Below, piece by piece: positions 19,120 to 28,287 of a stretch of 64,000 bases of DNA. The notes beneath the pieces are model-generated. The model worked only from the letters and a program-made list of their open reading frames with translations. It was not told where the DNA came from and made no database searches. Each line of letters begins with the position of its first letter. Positions within the stretch are counted from its first letter, which is position 1. The stretch spans positions 3,039,389-3,103,388 of the forward strand of contig NZ_CP044205.1 in NCBI RefSeq assembly GCF_009498235.1. The letters are read 5' to 3'. Source of the DNA: Candidatus Methylospira mobilis (GTDB lineage: Bacteria > Pseudomonadota > Gammaproteobacteria > Methylococcales > Methylococcaceae). The position numbers and the translations under genes were made by a program.

Positions 19120-20019
19120 TCATGCCGCTTTAACGGCACGCTGCCGCCATTTCAGCCAAACATCGCTCCAGCCCAGGAAAACCAGGACTACAAGCGTCTG
19201 CGGAATGATAAAAAACAAAACGTATGCGCCAACCAGCAAAAACCTTTTGGCCCCCAGCGCCGCATGGAGCACTGCGAATCCCGCCACCAGAAATAACGTA
19301 GACACCACCATAACGATGTTGCCCGCGATTTCGGCTATCGCCCCGTCAGCCGCCACCGAGGCCAGCACCAGCCCGGCAGCCCCCCATGAAACGGCTGCAT
19401 GCAGCTTAAGCGCAACGAATTCCGTGCGGAAACCGCCTGGATTATAAAGCGTTGCCTGCCAGTACCTGGCCAGCAACAAACCGAGAACCAAGCTGAGCAC
19501 TGATCCCGCTGCAATCAACCCGCTCATGTAACGGGCTATCGCAGCCGCGCTCTGACTGAATTGGGCTGTATCGAACCCTGGCGGAGCCTGCTCCAAAAGC
19601 GGCTGCATAAAGCGCTGAAGGCTTTCCCCCCACATTTGAGCGGGCTCGGGTACGGCCAGATAAATACCCAGCACAACCACCATACCCAGCAGCGCCGCCA
19701 ACTCCAGCGCCCAAGCCAGGCGCGCGCTTTCACGCAGGACAATCGCAACCGGCCAGACCGGGGCCCAGAGCAGTAAACCGTAGGCGAGCGCCAAAAAAGC
19801 ATCGCCGGTAACAAACACCCCTCCAGCCCCCGCCACGCACAGGGACGAAACCATAACCCAAACGCTTTCTCTTGCGCCTACCCGCAATGTAACCAAACCC
19901 AAAGCAGCTGCGCTGAGCAAGCTGGCAAACGGAATAATGAGCGACAACAAAGCGAGACCGGCGATACACAGCACCGCCTGCCAGCGCCCCTTCATCACAA
20001 ACTCTGCCAACCCTTTCAT
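19120..20019 (-). CDS. DUF2232-type polytopic membrane protein
   Basis: About 299 residues with roughly eight hydrophobic segments, starting MKGLAEFVMKGRWQAVLCIA. It sits inside the S6/S18/L9 cluster, where a DUF2232/YybS-like membrane protein is often found in gammaproteobacteria. The motif YNPGGFRTEFVALKLH lies between late helices. A longer frame begins at 20079 but adds a hydrophilic leader without a ribosome site. Function unknown; the placement suggests cotranscription with ribosomal genes. Confidence 0.8.
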   Translation of the reverse strand: MKGLAEFVMKGRWQAVLCIAGLALLSLIIPFASLLSAAALGLVTLRVGARESVWVMVSSLCVAGAGGVFVTGDAFLALAYGLLLWAPVWPVAIVLRESARLAWALELAALLGMVVVLGIYLAVPEPAQMWGESLQRFMQPLLEQAPPGFDTAQFSQSAAAIARYMSGLIAAGSVLSLVLGLLLARYWQATLYNPGGFRTEFVALKLHAAVSWGAAGLVLASVAADGAIAEIAGNIVMVVSTLFLVAGFAVLHAALGAKRFLLVGAYVLFFIIPQTLVVLVFLGWSDVWLKWRQRAVKAA

Positions 20020-20141
20020 ACGCGGTGCACGCTCACGAAGTAAAGTCTGTTTTTTCCCGATGCATGGCCCTGCCTGCATGACAACGCAATACAGGGAACA
20101 TGGTCAACACACCCAAACTTCGGGCCGGCACGCTCAGCCGC

Positions 20142-20372
20142 TTATTCGGGATGCGAGTCGCAGAACGGCAATAATGCCAGAAAGCGCGCGCGCTTGATCG
20201 CGGTACCCAGCTGACGCTGATATTTGGCCTTGGTTCCGGTAACACGGCTGGGAATGATTTTTCCGGTTTCCGAAATATATTCCCTGAGCGTGTCCAGATC
20301 CTTGTAATCGATTTCCTTTACGCCTTCGGCGCTAAAACGGCAAAATTTTCTACGTTTGAATTGACGAGACAT
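20142..20372 (-). CDS. rpsR: 30S ribosomal protein S18
   Basis: A 76-residue protein with the typical core [20 protein letters not shown] and [21 protein letters not shown]18 pairs with S6 on the small-subunit platform; the two genes are adjacent and 26 bases apart here. Confidence 0.98.
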   Translation of the reverse strand: MSRQFKRRKFCRFSAEGVKEIDYKDLDTLREYISETGKIIPSRVTGTKAKYQRQLGTAIKRARFLALLPFCDSHPE

Positions 20373-20398
20373 GTTTTCGTTCCTGATGTATTCGCAGT

Positions 20399-20815
20399 TT
20401 ATTCTTCTTCGGCAACCACTGTTTCTTCAACAACGGCTTCAGCCACAACCGTGGTCTCCGCCTCTGCTTCCTCGTCGGCGCTGTCGGACTCCACACCTCC
20501 GGACCGTGACAGCAGCGAAGCTTCCGTGATAGCCTCATCTCTACGGATAGTAAGACTGCGCAGCACCGCATCGTTAAAACGGAATCCACTTTCCAGTTCA
20601 TCCAGCGTTGCCTGATCGCACTCTATGTTCATCAGCACATAGTGCGCCTTGTGGATTTTGCTGATGGGGTAAGCCAGTTGACGGCGCCCCCAGTCCTCCA
20701 AACGATGAATAACGCCGGAAGCGCTTTCCACGATGGAACGGTAGCGTTCCAGCATGGCCGGAACCTGAGCGCTTTGGTCTGGATGCACCAGGAATACAAC
20801 TTCGTAATGACGCAT
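20399..20815 (-). CDS. rpsF: 30S ribosomal protein S6
   Basis: A 138-residue protein, first gene of its cluster. Residues 1-95 are standard S6 ([40 protein letters not shown]). The last ~40 residues are an acidic Glu/Ala/Val tail ([20 protein letters not shown]), longer than in E. coli, where Glu residues are added post-translationally to a shorter tail. Confidence 0.97.
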   Translation of the reverse strand: MRHYEVVFLVHPDQSAQVPAMLERYRSIVESASGVIHRLEDWGRRQLAYPISKIHKAHYVLMNIECDQATLDELESGFRFNDAVLRSLTIRRDEAITEASLLSRSGGVESDSADEEAEAETTVVAEAVVEETVVAEEE

Positions 20816-20868
20816 TATAACTCCCTACGGATTTGAGCCTTCCGTTTTATCGCGGTAAGGCAAGGAGA

Positions 20869-20887
20869 GGCAGCAACTTGCGCTGCC
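20869..20887 (-). promoter_or_regulatory. Hairpin in rpsF leader
   Basis: On the transcript strand GGCAGC-loop-GCTGCC lies about 55 bases before the rpsF start. Autoregulatory S6:S18-binding leaders are known upstream of rpsF; I cannot match the conserved bulged motif, so this is only a candidate leader structure. Confidence 0.3.
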
Positions 20888-20997
20888 ACTATTAATTTCT
20901 CAGTCTATTTCATTCTGCAATATTAATCAAGCAGAACTTAAATACTTTTCTGTTCGGCTATCACAAATTACTGCTATTGCTTATACTTCCCGCTGTA

Positions 20998-21005
20998 CTT
21001 GAAAG
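20998..21005 (+). promoter_or_regulatory. CTTGAAAG, sigma-32-like -35 element
   Basis: Identical to the heat-shock sigma factor -35 consensus core and about 65 bases before the hsp20 start. A convincing CCCCAT-type -10 is not seen at the expected distance, so regulation by sigma-32 is only suggested. Confidence 0.3.
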
Positions 21006-21071
21006 TTGGTTCGCCGCTCAGGGCAACCGCTCTTCCTGTACCTTGCAAACCCATAAAACAGGAGCATCAAC

Positions 21072-21500
21072 ATGAGCAGCTTGAGTCCTTTCTCCAAACG
21101 CAACCTGATTGATGAACTTTTCAGAGACGTAAGTCCCGGCTTCTTTATACGCCCGCTGCACGGCGAGCCTCTACCGACGCAGATTAAACTCGATATTAAA
21201 GAAGGCGATAAGGATTACGTCATACATGCCGAAATTCCAGGCAGCAGCAAGGAAAACATACACGTAAATATCGAAGGCGACGTAGTTACCTTACGCGCCG
21301 AAGTCAGTCAGACGGATACCGACCGCTCCGACGACAAATTGATCCGTAGCGAGCGCTATTACGGCGAGGTGAGCCGCAGCTTCCAACTGCCGGTCGATAT
21401 TGATCAGCAAGCCAGCAAGGCGCGTTATGAAAACGGCGTGCTCACGCTGACCCTGGTCAAAAGCGCCCAAAAGACAGGGCAGCGCTTGACTATCGACTAA
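21072..21500 (+). CDS. Hsp20/alpha-crystallin small heat-shock protein
   Basis: A 142-residue ATP-independent chaperone. The alpha-crystallin domain (about 40-135) shows IKLDIKEGDKDYVIHAEIPG, SRSFQLPVDID and ENGVLTLTLVK; the N-terminal arm is short. A good ribosome site (CAGGAGCATCAAC) fixes the start. It is monocistronic, followed by a strong 17-bp hairpin. Confidence 0.95.
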   Translation: MSSLSPFSKRNLIDELFRDVSPGFFIRPLHGEPLPTQIKLDIKEGDKDYVIHAEIPGSSKENIHVNIEGDVVTLRAEVSQTDTDRSDDKLIRSERYYGEVSRSFQLPVDIDQQASKARYENGVLTLTLVKSAQKTGQRLTID

Positions 21501-21506
21501 AAGCAT

Positions 21507-21543
21507 CAGTCATGTTCCCGCGCAAAGCGCGGGAACATGACTG
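21507..21543 (+). terminator. 17-bp perfect hairpin after hsp20
   Basis: CAGTCATGTTCCCGCGC pairs perfectly with GCGCGGGAACATGACTG around an AAA loop, 7 bases after the hsp20 stop. It has only a weak T-run, so it may be a terminator or a 3' stabiliser. Confidence 0.65.
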
Positions 21544-21657
21544 CCTTATAAAATTCTCGCACGGAACGGCGGAATAGATAATTCACGGGCCGGGAGCTAG
21601 CCGCTGACACATAAGGTAGCTTATGATTGGAGCCTTAAAATTCAATGAGAGTTCATC

Positions 21658-22395
21658 ATGATACCAACAACATCGCTCGAACGCCTGCCCATACATTACC
21701 GCGTACTTTTTACCGGTTTTTTATTAACCATAGGCGTGGGCCTGCTCATGGCGGGCGCACAGATCATGATGACGCATGGCAAAGCCGACGGTAAACCCGG
21801 CCTGTCCATGGACGACATCGTTTACAGCTATTACGGCAATCGTAACGGCTCGAAGCTACAGACCATGCTGAACGGTCAAATGAAACCTATGGCCCCCGAC
21901 GAGGTGCGCTTCGAACTGGTCAAATGGGCCCAGGACGGCGCCCCCCTCAGCGACTGGAACGCCGAAATCAAACCCATAATAGATAAATACTGCACCAGTT
22001 GTCATCACGCGGACAGTTCATTACCGGACTTTAACGTATTCGAGAATGTCAAGAAGGTTGCCGAAATCGACAGAGGTGAAAGCTACACCCAGTTGACACG
22101 TGTTTCACACATCCATCTGTTCGGTATTTCCTTTATTTTCTTTTTTGTAGGCTGGATTTTCGCGCTGACCGAGTTTCCGCAGAAGTGGAAATGGATACTG
22201 ATCGCAACGCCGTTCGCATTCCTGATTCTGGACGTGCTGTCCTGGTGGCTGACCAAGGCTTCGCCGGTATTCGCGTTGCTCACCATGCTGGGAGGCATAG
22301 GCTACAGTCTGGCGTCCACCGCAATGATTTTTACCTCGCTGGTGCAAATGTGGCTGCCGCGCGGTTATTGGCCCAACTTTTGGAGCAAAGAATAA
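21658..22395 (+). CDS. Four-helix membrane protein with CxxCH heme c motif (paralogue 1)
   Basis: A 245-residue protein of unknown role. TM1 (about 15-38) is followed by an extracytoplasmic region with CTSCHH (residues 112-116), a covalent heme c site, then three more helices. The stretch VSHIHLFGISFIFFFVG opens TM2 and its His residues could be further metal ligands. A family block, MTHGKADGKPGLSMDDIVYS then YYGNR, lies before the heme site. The same plan recurs at 36354-37076. It is preceded by its own promoter zone and followed 12 bases later by repeat element D. A membrane-bound electron carrier or redox sensor is the likely class; no partner enzyme is nearby. Confidence 0.8.
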   Translation: MIPTTSLERLPIHYRVLFTGFLLTIGVGLLMAGAQIMMTHGKADGKPGLSMDDIVYSYYGNRNGSKLQTMLNGQMKPMAPDEVRFELVKWAQDGAPLSDWNAEIKPIIDKYCTSCHHADSSLPDFNVFENVKKVAEIDRGESYTQLTRVSHIHLFGISFIFFFVGWIFALTEFPQKWKWILIATPFAFLILDVLSWWLTKASPVFALLTMLGGIGYSLASTAMIFTSLVQMWLPRGYWPNFWSKE

Positions 22396-22407
22396 TAAGG
22401 TTAACGG

Positions 22408-22566
22408 TAACTATTCAGCTCATTAAAGCCTTCTACGGGAAACGTGTCATTAAAAGGGACTGCATTGTAATCTTCTAATGAAACACGTTGCAGGAGCGGG
22501 CTTTAGTCAGCGCAAGAGACCGATCGCAGGCTAAAGCCCGCTCCTACAACGATAGCTGAATAGTTA
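22408..22566. repeat. CTATTCAG-family intergenic element D
   Basis: Bounded by TAACTATTCAGCT and its inverted copy AGCTGAATAGTTA. The interior has a perfect 15-bp inverted repeat, AGGAGCGGGCTTTAG (22492-22506) and CTAAAGCCCGCTCCT (22531-22545), and a looser one around AACGTGTCATTA. TTAACG occurs just outside both ends, possibly a target duplication. It starts 12 bases after a stop codon. Confidence 0.65.
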
Positions 22567-22675
22567 TGATTAACGAGGTTACTTCGTAAGTATTCAGTGT
22601 AGTCGCGACTAAGGATAAGACAACCGATTCCGTCCGGGAACTTCGCAACCGTGCCGCCAGGAAAGGAGTCGCGGT

Positions 22676-23359
22676 TCACGACAAATGAACCACATCAGCC
22701 TTGATTTTGACCTGATGCTCCGCAGTCATTACAGTATCTTTCGAGTACACGGTAACAGTACCTTTTACCGCCTGATGTAATGCCCCCGCTTGCAGAGTTT
22801 CTACGGTATCCACTCTACGCGTATAAGTGTCCAGGTGCTGGGCAAGCGAACGAAATACCGAAGTACAAGTCTCGGCTACCATCGACAGTTGTTTAAAATG
22901 GGTGGCCATACGCCGGGACGTCCACACAGAGTCCTCCGCATATCCTTCAACTTGCGCTGCTTTTATTCTCAAGCTATTGCTGGCAATGCTCACAGAACCC
23001 TCGCTAAGGGACTCTATGCAGGTAGAAGAAACCAGCGAAATTTTCTGTTGGCTGCTCAAGCGTACGGGCCGGTCGAAATCCAGCACGGTTTCACTTTCAC
23101 CCGGTCTGTGCAGTATTGCCAATATCCAGCCCGGTTCGCCAACAACGGCATGAGCTGCGGGCGGCGACAACAACACCAGATCACCTTCGACGGGTTCAAC
23201 CAGACAGCTAAACGCCTTGCGGGCATATCGTCTGACACCGTTTTCATCCGTCAATTCAAAAGGCTGCCGCGCTGCGCCTGCGCGGTCCACATACGCCTGA
23301 AGCAATGCTTCTGCGGACCGTTCGAGATAGGCCACTGTACTTTTGGACGTTCTATTCAT
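22676..23359 (-). CDS. DUF3540 family protein, VgrG cassette
   Basis: A 227-residue protein matching DUF3540, a family found in VgrG/DUF2169/PAAR-like cassettes. Middle beta-rich region contains LVLLSPPAAHAVVGEPGWIL; the C-terminal half has repetitive beta strands (GTVTVYSKDTVMTAEHQVKI) resembling spike-like needles. The start at 23359 (MNRTSK) follows GGGGAAAACAG and overlaps the preceding pentapeptide gene by 4 bases. Last gene of the cassette. Exact role in spike assembly is not established. Confidence 0.75.
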   Translation of the reverse strand: MNRTSKSTVAYLERSAEALLQAYVDRAGAARQPFELTDENGVRRYARKAFSCLVEPVEGDLVLLSPPAAHAVVGEPGWILAILHRPGESETVLDFDRPVRLSSQQKISLVSSTCIESLSEGSVSIASNSLRIKAAQVEGYAEDSVWTSRRMATHFKQLSMVAETCTSVFRSLAQHLDTYTRRVDTVETLQAGALHQAVKGTVTVYSKDTVMTAEHQVKIKADVVHLS

Positions 23360-24492
23360 CTGTTTTCCCCGTTGCAAGCTTGCCAATTTTCTGCTTTAAG
23401 ACGATCTTCATCGTCTCCGCTATATGAAATTACATCGGCATAATCTGTAATAACCGCTTTATTTTTAATGCCATGCAGCTTTGTCCTGAATAGCCGCGCC
23501 TTGATAAAATCTGCTTTCTCCACCACCATATGAGCCAGATCACAATCACTAAGATCGGCATTTTTGAAGTGGGTTCGCAGCGCTATTGCTTTTTCGAAAC
23601 TGGAATTAGGACTGCTCATGCAGGTCATGCGTGCATCGGTCAGATTGGCTTCGGCAAAGGAAGCCCCCGTAAAACGGCTGTGACATAAATCGGCCCCGGT
23701 GAGATCGGCCTTCATAAATACGACCGCGTCGCCGCTTGCTCCCCTGAAATTGGCTGAGCGCAGTTTTCCTCCGCTAAAACTGGAAAATCCGAGCTGCGCA
23801 TTTTCGAAGTTACAGCCGGAAAAGTCGGTTCCGCCAGCGCGTACAGAGAAAAATTCGCAACCGGAAAAGTCCTGATGCGGCAGACTGCAATCCTGCAGCA
23901 GCACTCGGTGCAAACGCGCTTGAGTCAATATTGCTCCAGCCATTGTACATTTCACAAATGCCGCACGCTCAAGATTTGCCTGGGTCAGATCGGCCCGATT
24001 CATATTGCACTCAGCTGCGACGATATTATCCAGATACAGACTTCGCCAGTTTACCGACATCATTTCGCATTCGGTGAATACGGCTTCGTTAATCTGAGCG
24101 CCGTTAAAATCCGCATGGTTCAGCTTGCAACTGGTCCACACGCTATTGCGTAAATTAGCGCCGGTAAAATCGGCTTGACTTAAATCTGTTCCGGTTGCAA
24201 TAAACTCGCTTAAATCCGCGCCGCAAAAACGCGCGCCTATGGCATTGAAATGCGTCCAGATAGCCTTGTGCAATACGCAACCCGAAAAATTGGCGCCCGC
24301 CAGCTCACAGTCCTTAAAAGCGGCGCCGATCACTTGCGCACCGGTAAAGTTTGCATGAGTCAAATTACAACGCGAAAACACCACGCCGGTAAGATTGTGT
24401 TCAGAAAAATCCAGGTTGGACAAATCCGCGTCCTCGACATACTCGCCCAGCACGGCAAGCGCAACTACCTCCTCCACCGTCATCGGTTTCAT
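23356..24492 (-). CDS. Pentapeptide-repeat protein 2, VgrG cassette
   Basis: A 378-residue protein made almost wholly of A(D/N)Lxx pentapeptides from about residue 20 to 345 (for example ADLSNLDFSEHNLTGVVFSR), predicting a right-handed quadrilateral beta-helix. The start at 24492 (MKPMTVEEV) lies two bases after the stop of the PAAR-like gene, so translation is probably coupled. In these cassettes pentapeptide proteins accompany DUF2169 and may be a chaperone, a spike extension, or cargo; the sequence does not decide. Confidence 0.8.
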   Translation of the reverse strand: MKPMTVEEVVALAVLGEYVEDADLSNLDFSEHNLTGVVFSRCNLTHANFTGAQVIGAAFKDCELAGANFSGCVLHKAIWTHFNAIGARFCGADLSEFIATGTDLSQADFTGANLRNSVWTSCKLNHADFNGAQINEAVFTECEMMSVNWRSLYLDNIVAAECNMNRADLTQANLERAAFVKCTMAGAILTQARLHRVLLQDCSLPHQDFSGCEFFSVRAGGTDFSGCNFENAQLGFSSFSGGKLRSANFRGASGDAVVFMKADLTGADLCHSRFTGASFAEANLTDARMTCMSSPNSSFEKAIALRTHFKNADLSDCDLAHMVVEKADFIKARLFRTKLHGIKNKAVITDYADVISYSGDDEDRLKAENWQACNGENR

Positions 24493-24494
24493 TA

Positions 24495-24896
24495 CTACAT
24501 CGCCAACACTTTGACTTGCGTAGGCACGATACTGGTTCCTACACAATTAGGTGATTGTCCATTTTGTTTGGTGGTGCTGGTAAGCCGCTGTACCGGTTTA
24601 CCGTCAACCAGTACGGTATTGCATCCAACCACGAACTCCGTAGGCCCCATAATGAGATTGGACGCAACGCCCATCAACACCCCCGCCTGATCTCCATTAC
24701 TCGTTAAAATCGAAGTCATTTGATGTACCGAAGGCATAAAATCCAGCAATACCTTGTTTCCGGTTGAAGAAGGATTGGCCGTGCTGTTGGTCGATATATT
24801 GGGATAGGGAATAGGCACCACCGCCGGGCCGACCGGGGTCTTGCAAACGTCGGGCATTGCCATATTCATGCCGCCGGAAATATTATGCATAAACAC
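24495..24896 (-). CDS. PAAR-like DUF4150 spike-tip protein
   Basis: A 133-residue protein. MFMHNISGGMNMAMPDVCKT is the DUF4150 opening, followed by PVGPAVVPIPYPN and GVASNLIMGPTEFVVGCNTV, typical of the PAAR-like tip that caps a VgrG trimer. Here the tip stands alone: nothing is fused C-terminal, unlike many DUF4150 toxins. Start GTG at 24896, with CAGGAGAATTAAACT before it inside the end of the upstream gene. Three bases separate the genes. Confidence 0.85.
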   Translation of the reverse strand: MFMHNISGGMNMAMPDVCKTPVGPAVVPIPYPNISTNSTANPSSTGNKVLLDFMPSVHQMTSILTSNGDQAGVLMGVASNLIMGPTEFVVGCNTVLVDGKPVQRLTSTTKQNGQSPNCVGTSIVPTQVKVLAM

Positions 24897-24899
24897 AGT

Positions 24900-26288
24900 T
24901 TAATTCTCCTGCTCTTCCGCGCGCATTAGCGCTTTTATTCGCTGTTTTTGGGTGAGGCCCGATGAGGCGGTGAAAGCCGCATCCAACCGGGTATCGATGA
25001 AGTCCGCCTGATAAAAATCGACTGCGTAAAAGCAGGCCTCCGATAAATCGGTTTTACGGAAGGCCGACTTGCGCCATGATCCTCCCATCATATTGACGCC
25101 GCTAAAATCGGCGTTCGCTACATTGCACTTGGTCACAGATGCGCGTAAACCGCGCGACCGGCTCCAATCGGCATGGCTAAGATCGACTTTTTGCAAATAG
25201 CCGTCGTCGAAGATCGCTTTTCTGGCCGTCACGCCGCGCGCGGAAATATTCATCTGGCTGGTGCGCGACAAATCCGCTCCGTCGAAACAGCTACCGTCCA
25301 GCGCCGTGCCTTCGCCACCCACAACCAGCCCCTCCAGCTTCGCGCCGGCGGCGCGTATCAGGCGGGCATCTGACTCCCATATCGTCATATCGGATGAACG
25401 GCTTTTTTCCAGACAGGATTCGGCGATACTGCTGCGATTAATAAAACCGGCCTTCCACTCGCTGCCAGAAAAATCAGCTTGCTGCGCCTGGGTTTCGATC
25501 ATGACCAAATCATCCATTCCTGCGTCCCGGAAACACGCGCCCGCCAGATCAGACTCGTTGAACACGGAGGATTGCAGTTGCGCCCCGGTAAAATTCGCAT
25601 GCGAAAAGCTGCAGCCTAAAACCTTCATGCCTTTGGCATGCGCTCTTACGAAAAGGCTGTTGACGGCAAGGGTATGATGCAGCCAGATACTATCCTGAAG
25701 ATGAGACTCGCTGAAATCGGCTTCGCTGGCGTCGGCCGCATCGAAACGCGCATTGTTTAACCGTGCGCCATTCAACCGGCTGCCTTTAAGGTTGGTGCGC
25801 ACAAAATGCGCGCCTTCGAACCGGCCCGAAGATAAATCCAAGCCCGAGAGATCAAGATCGGTGAAGTTGAACCCCACCATGGATTCCGATTTTGCATGCA
25901 TGTCTATCACCCGCTCACGAGTCATGGTTCTCAGAAAAGGATGTTGCTCTCCCATATCAAATTCGGTTTGAGCCTGCTGAGTTCCGGCCAGACGGGCCTT
26001 CATGTTTTCGATTGCCTGGTCTGTTTCAGTAACTTGCTTATCGTTTTCCGCTTCCATTTTGCGCAATTTAGCCAAATCGTCTGCAGATATTTTGGCGCAC
26101 GCTTCGGGCGGTAAAGATGCCAGCATTTCGTCCATCCCCAGCATTTTGGGGCGGGACTTCAATGCTTTCTCAGCCTCTGCCGCCAAATCCGGTATTTTAG
26201 CGCCGGGCGGCGCATTTTTTTCCAGCGTAGACTGTAACTCGGCCAAGTGCTCCTTCAAACTTTTTTCAATTTCTTGCTCAATATCCAT
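24900..26288 (-). CDS. Pentapeptide-repeat protein 1 with helical N-terminus, VgrG cassette
   Basis: A 462-residue protein. Residues 1-110 are charged and strongly helical (EIEKSLKEHLAELQSTLEKN; KLRKMEAENDKQVTETDQAI), likely coiled coil. From about 135 to 440 it is a pentapeptide beta-helix (FNFTDLDLSGLDLSSGRFEG). It starts 12 bases after DUF2169 and ends 3 bases before the PAAR-like gene. It shares its fold with the second pentapeptide protein of the cassette. Function unproven. Confidence 0.8.
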   Translation of the reverse strand: MDIEQEIEKSLKEHLAELQSTLEKNAPPGAKIPDLAAEAEKALKSRPKMLGMDEMLASLPPEACAKISADDLAKLRKMEAENDKQVTETDQAIENMKARLAGTQQAQTEFDMGEQHPFLRTMTRERVIDMHAKSESMVGFNFTDLDLSGLDLSSGRFEGAHFVRTNLKGSRLNGARLNNARFDAADASEADFSESHLQDSIWLHHTLAVNSLFVRAHAKGMKVLGCSFSHANFTGAQLQSSVFNESDLAGACFRDAGMDDLVMIETQAQQADFSGSEWKAGFINRSSIAESCLEKSRSSDMTIWESDARLIRAAGAKLEGLVVGGEGTALDGSCFDGADLSRTSQMNISARGVTARKAIFDDGYLQKVDLSHADWSRSRGLRASVTKCNVANADFSGVNMMGGSWRKSAFRKTDLSEACFYAVDFYQADFIDTRLDAAFTASSGLTQKQRIKALMRAEEQEN

Positions 26289-26300
26289 ACGGCATGTCCA

Positions 26301-28160
26301 TCATTTATTTGAGCTTAAGTTTTTGGTCATAGAATCGGTCATTTCAATAAACTGGTCTAACATTGCATTTTTATCGATATTGGCCTGCACGATATTCTTC
26401 CGGCTTGCCTCTACCTCCAACATATATTCCTCTATGTCGGCAAGCTTTTGCTTTAGTGGACTACCTCCGGTAGCAGCTACGGACTCCGTTTGGTCTAAGG
26501 TTTTTTCGATCTGGCGCAATAAGTCGTCCTTTTGTTCCTGCAGGTTATTTAGTATATCGGCCAGTCTTTCGGAAGGGCGCACCGGTAATTCACTGGTGGC
26601 GGAAATTTCTACAGTGCTGCCCTTTAGCGGGTTTTCCGCTGCTTGACGAGCCATTTCGGCTTTAGTTTCATCAAGTTTTTGCAGTGCTTTTTGGTAAGCG
26701 GCGGGATTTTGCTGTTTAAGCCCGGCGATTTGATCGTGTATACCGGCCAAGGTCTTTTCCATTTCCTTGTTTTCGGCAACAATGCTGTCCGCCAGCGGCA
26801 TAATGGCAGTGGGTTCGGATTTTATTGCTTCCGCTTCGCGCAGAGCCTGACTCAATTCTATCCTGGAGCGCAGAATTTTTCGATGAAGTGCAATTTGTTC
26901 GGCTGTCCCAAAGGCAGGTGCTTGCATTAGCGCGTCGATTTCGGCCTGAGTCTCAAGATTTTCCTTCAGCAGCGATTCTGCAGTCGTCTCCGACACCGCA
27001 GACGGCCGATCGAAATCGATTTCCTCTTTCAATTGACGCAGTTTATCTGGAATCGCCTTTAGCTTCTCGGCCGATGCATTGAGTTCCTCGTCCAGTCCTG
27101 GAATCAACGGGGACAAGTCATACGGCACGGTGCGCTGCAGCCGTTCGCTCAACTCTTGCTCCCATTTATCGAGAGATCGTGGTGCCGCCAGCGCCGACTC
27201 GGTCACCGTAAAAATCAATTCAACATCATCGGCATCATCGTCGGCTATCGGGAACACTCCGCGCGCAAGCGTCAATCCGCGCAGCTGTTCAGGCCATAAC
27301 CAAACGGTATCGATCTGCAACGCCGCTTCAACAAACATCAAATGTTCGCCTTGTTGCTGGCGGATGAAAGCGCGTTGCCTAACCAACGGCAAATGGCTCA
27401 GCAACAGCGCCTCCCCGGGGTGCATGTGATACACTCGGATTTCGTCTCCGGGGAAGAAATAGCCTTGGTCCAAGCGCTGATCCGGCGCCGCGCAGTTGAA
27501 ATAGCAGGGATCGAAGTCGTCCGGATAATGCGGCCAGCGGTTTTCCAGCCAACGCTGATCGTAGGTTCCCATATTGCGATAACGGCGCGGGTCCATAAAA
27601 TCCAGCATTCCATAACCCGCCGGCTCAGGCCGATCCGAAGTCGATTGAACAAACGCACCGGTTTCGATGTTGGGCAACGGCCAATAATCGAACGGCGCTG
27701 TGGGCTGTAAGCCTTGACCATACGGATTCATTACATAGCTTTCACCGCCAAATGCGCGCTCCGAACTCAAAGGCATCGACACGAACGGTTTTGGTTGCGA
27801 CATGCTCAATGGAGTCTCGCTACCTGCGGGCAGCCACTCCCTGTCGCCGAAGACATAAAGATTCTTCGCGACATTCCCGACGCGGACACTTACTTCAGAT
27901 GAAGCAATCGGGGCTCCCGTGGCTGACCAGCATCGACCGCAGGCCAAAAACTCGCCCACCGGCTTGGGATTGCCCTCATCCAGCGACGCATCCTTGCCCA
28001 GCGTTTCAGCGGCCAGCTTCCACATATCGATTTCGGTTCCGATCTGTTCCGGCCGCTCCAGATCAAAAAAACAACCCACCGCCACAGAAAGAAACAAATT
28101 CCCTTTCAAGCCTAAAGGACGCATAAACAACGGATGGGTAAATTCCTTAATAACTTTCAA
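26301..28160 (-). CDS. DUF2169 protein with long helical extension, VgrG cassette
   Basis: A 619-residue protein. The N-terminal ~330 residues are the DUF2169 domain (LFMRPLGLKGNLFLSVAVGC; RAFGGESYVMNPYGQG; CYFNCAAPDQRL), known as a T6SS accessory or adaptor associated with loading PAAR-like effectors. The remaining ~280 residues are predicted alpha-helical and coiled (LQEQKDDLLRQIEKTLDQTE). The start is TTG with AAAGGTAGTCCA before it. A 127-base gap separates it from vgrG, so an internal promoter is possible. Confidence 0.82.
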   Translation of the reverse strand: MKVIKEFTHPLFMRPLGLKGNLFLSVAVGCFFDLERPEQIGTEIDMWKLAAETLGKDASLDEGNPKPVGEFLACGRCWSATGAPIASSEVSVRVGNVAKNLYVFGDREWLPAGSETPLSMSQPKPFVSMPLSSERAFGGESYVMNPYGQGLQPTAPFDYWPLPNIETGAFVQSTSDRPEPAGYGMLDFMDPRRYRNMGTYDQRWLENRWPHYPDDFDPCYFNCAAPDQRLDQGYFFPGDEIRVYHMHPGEALLLSHLPLVRQRAFIRQQQGEHLMFVEAALQIDTVWLWPEQLRGLTLARGVFPIADDDADDVELIFTVTESALAAPRSLDKWEQELSERLQRTVPYDLSPLIPGLDEELNASAEKLKAIPDKLRQLKEEIDFDRPSAVSETTAESLLKENLETQAEIDALMQAPAFGTAEQIALHRKILRSRIELSQALREAEAIKSEPTAIMPLADSIVAENKEMEKTLAGIHDQIAGLKQQNPAAYQKALQKLDETKAEMARQAAENPLKGSTVEISATSELPVRPSERLADILNNLQEQKDDLLRQIEKTLDQTESVAATGGSPLKQKLADIEEYMLEVEASRKNIVQANIDKNAMLDQFIEMTDSMTKNLSSNK

Positions 28161-28287
28161 TGGACTACCTTTTTAGCCGTCACAGAAAATGAAACACAAA
28201 TAATGTGCTTTTCCTTCCAGCATAGGATATTATTTCAAACTGGAAACGATTATATCAACGCTTTCTTAATTAGAATAAACTCTGTCG

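Noticed and set aside
21507..21543. Hairpin after hsp20 as a RNA thermometer
   Set aside because: It lies past the stop codon, not at the ribosome site, so it cannot control translation start of hsp20.
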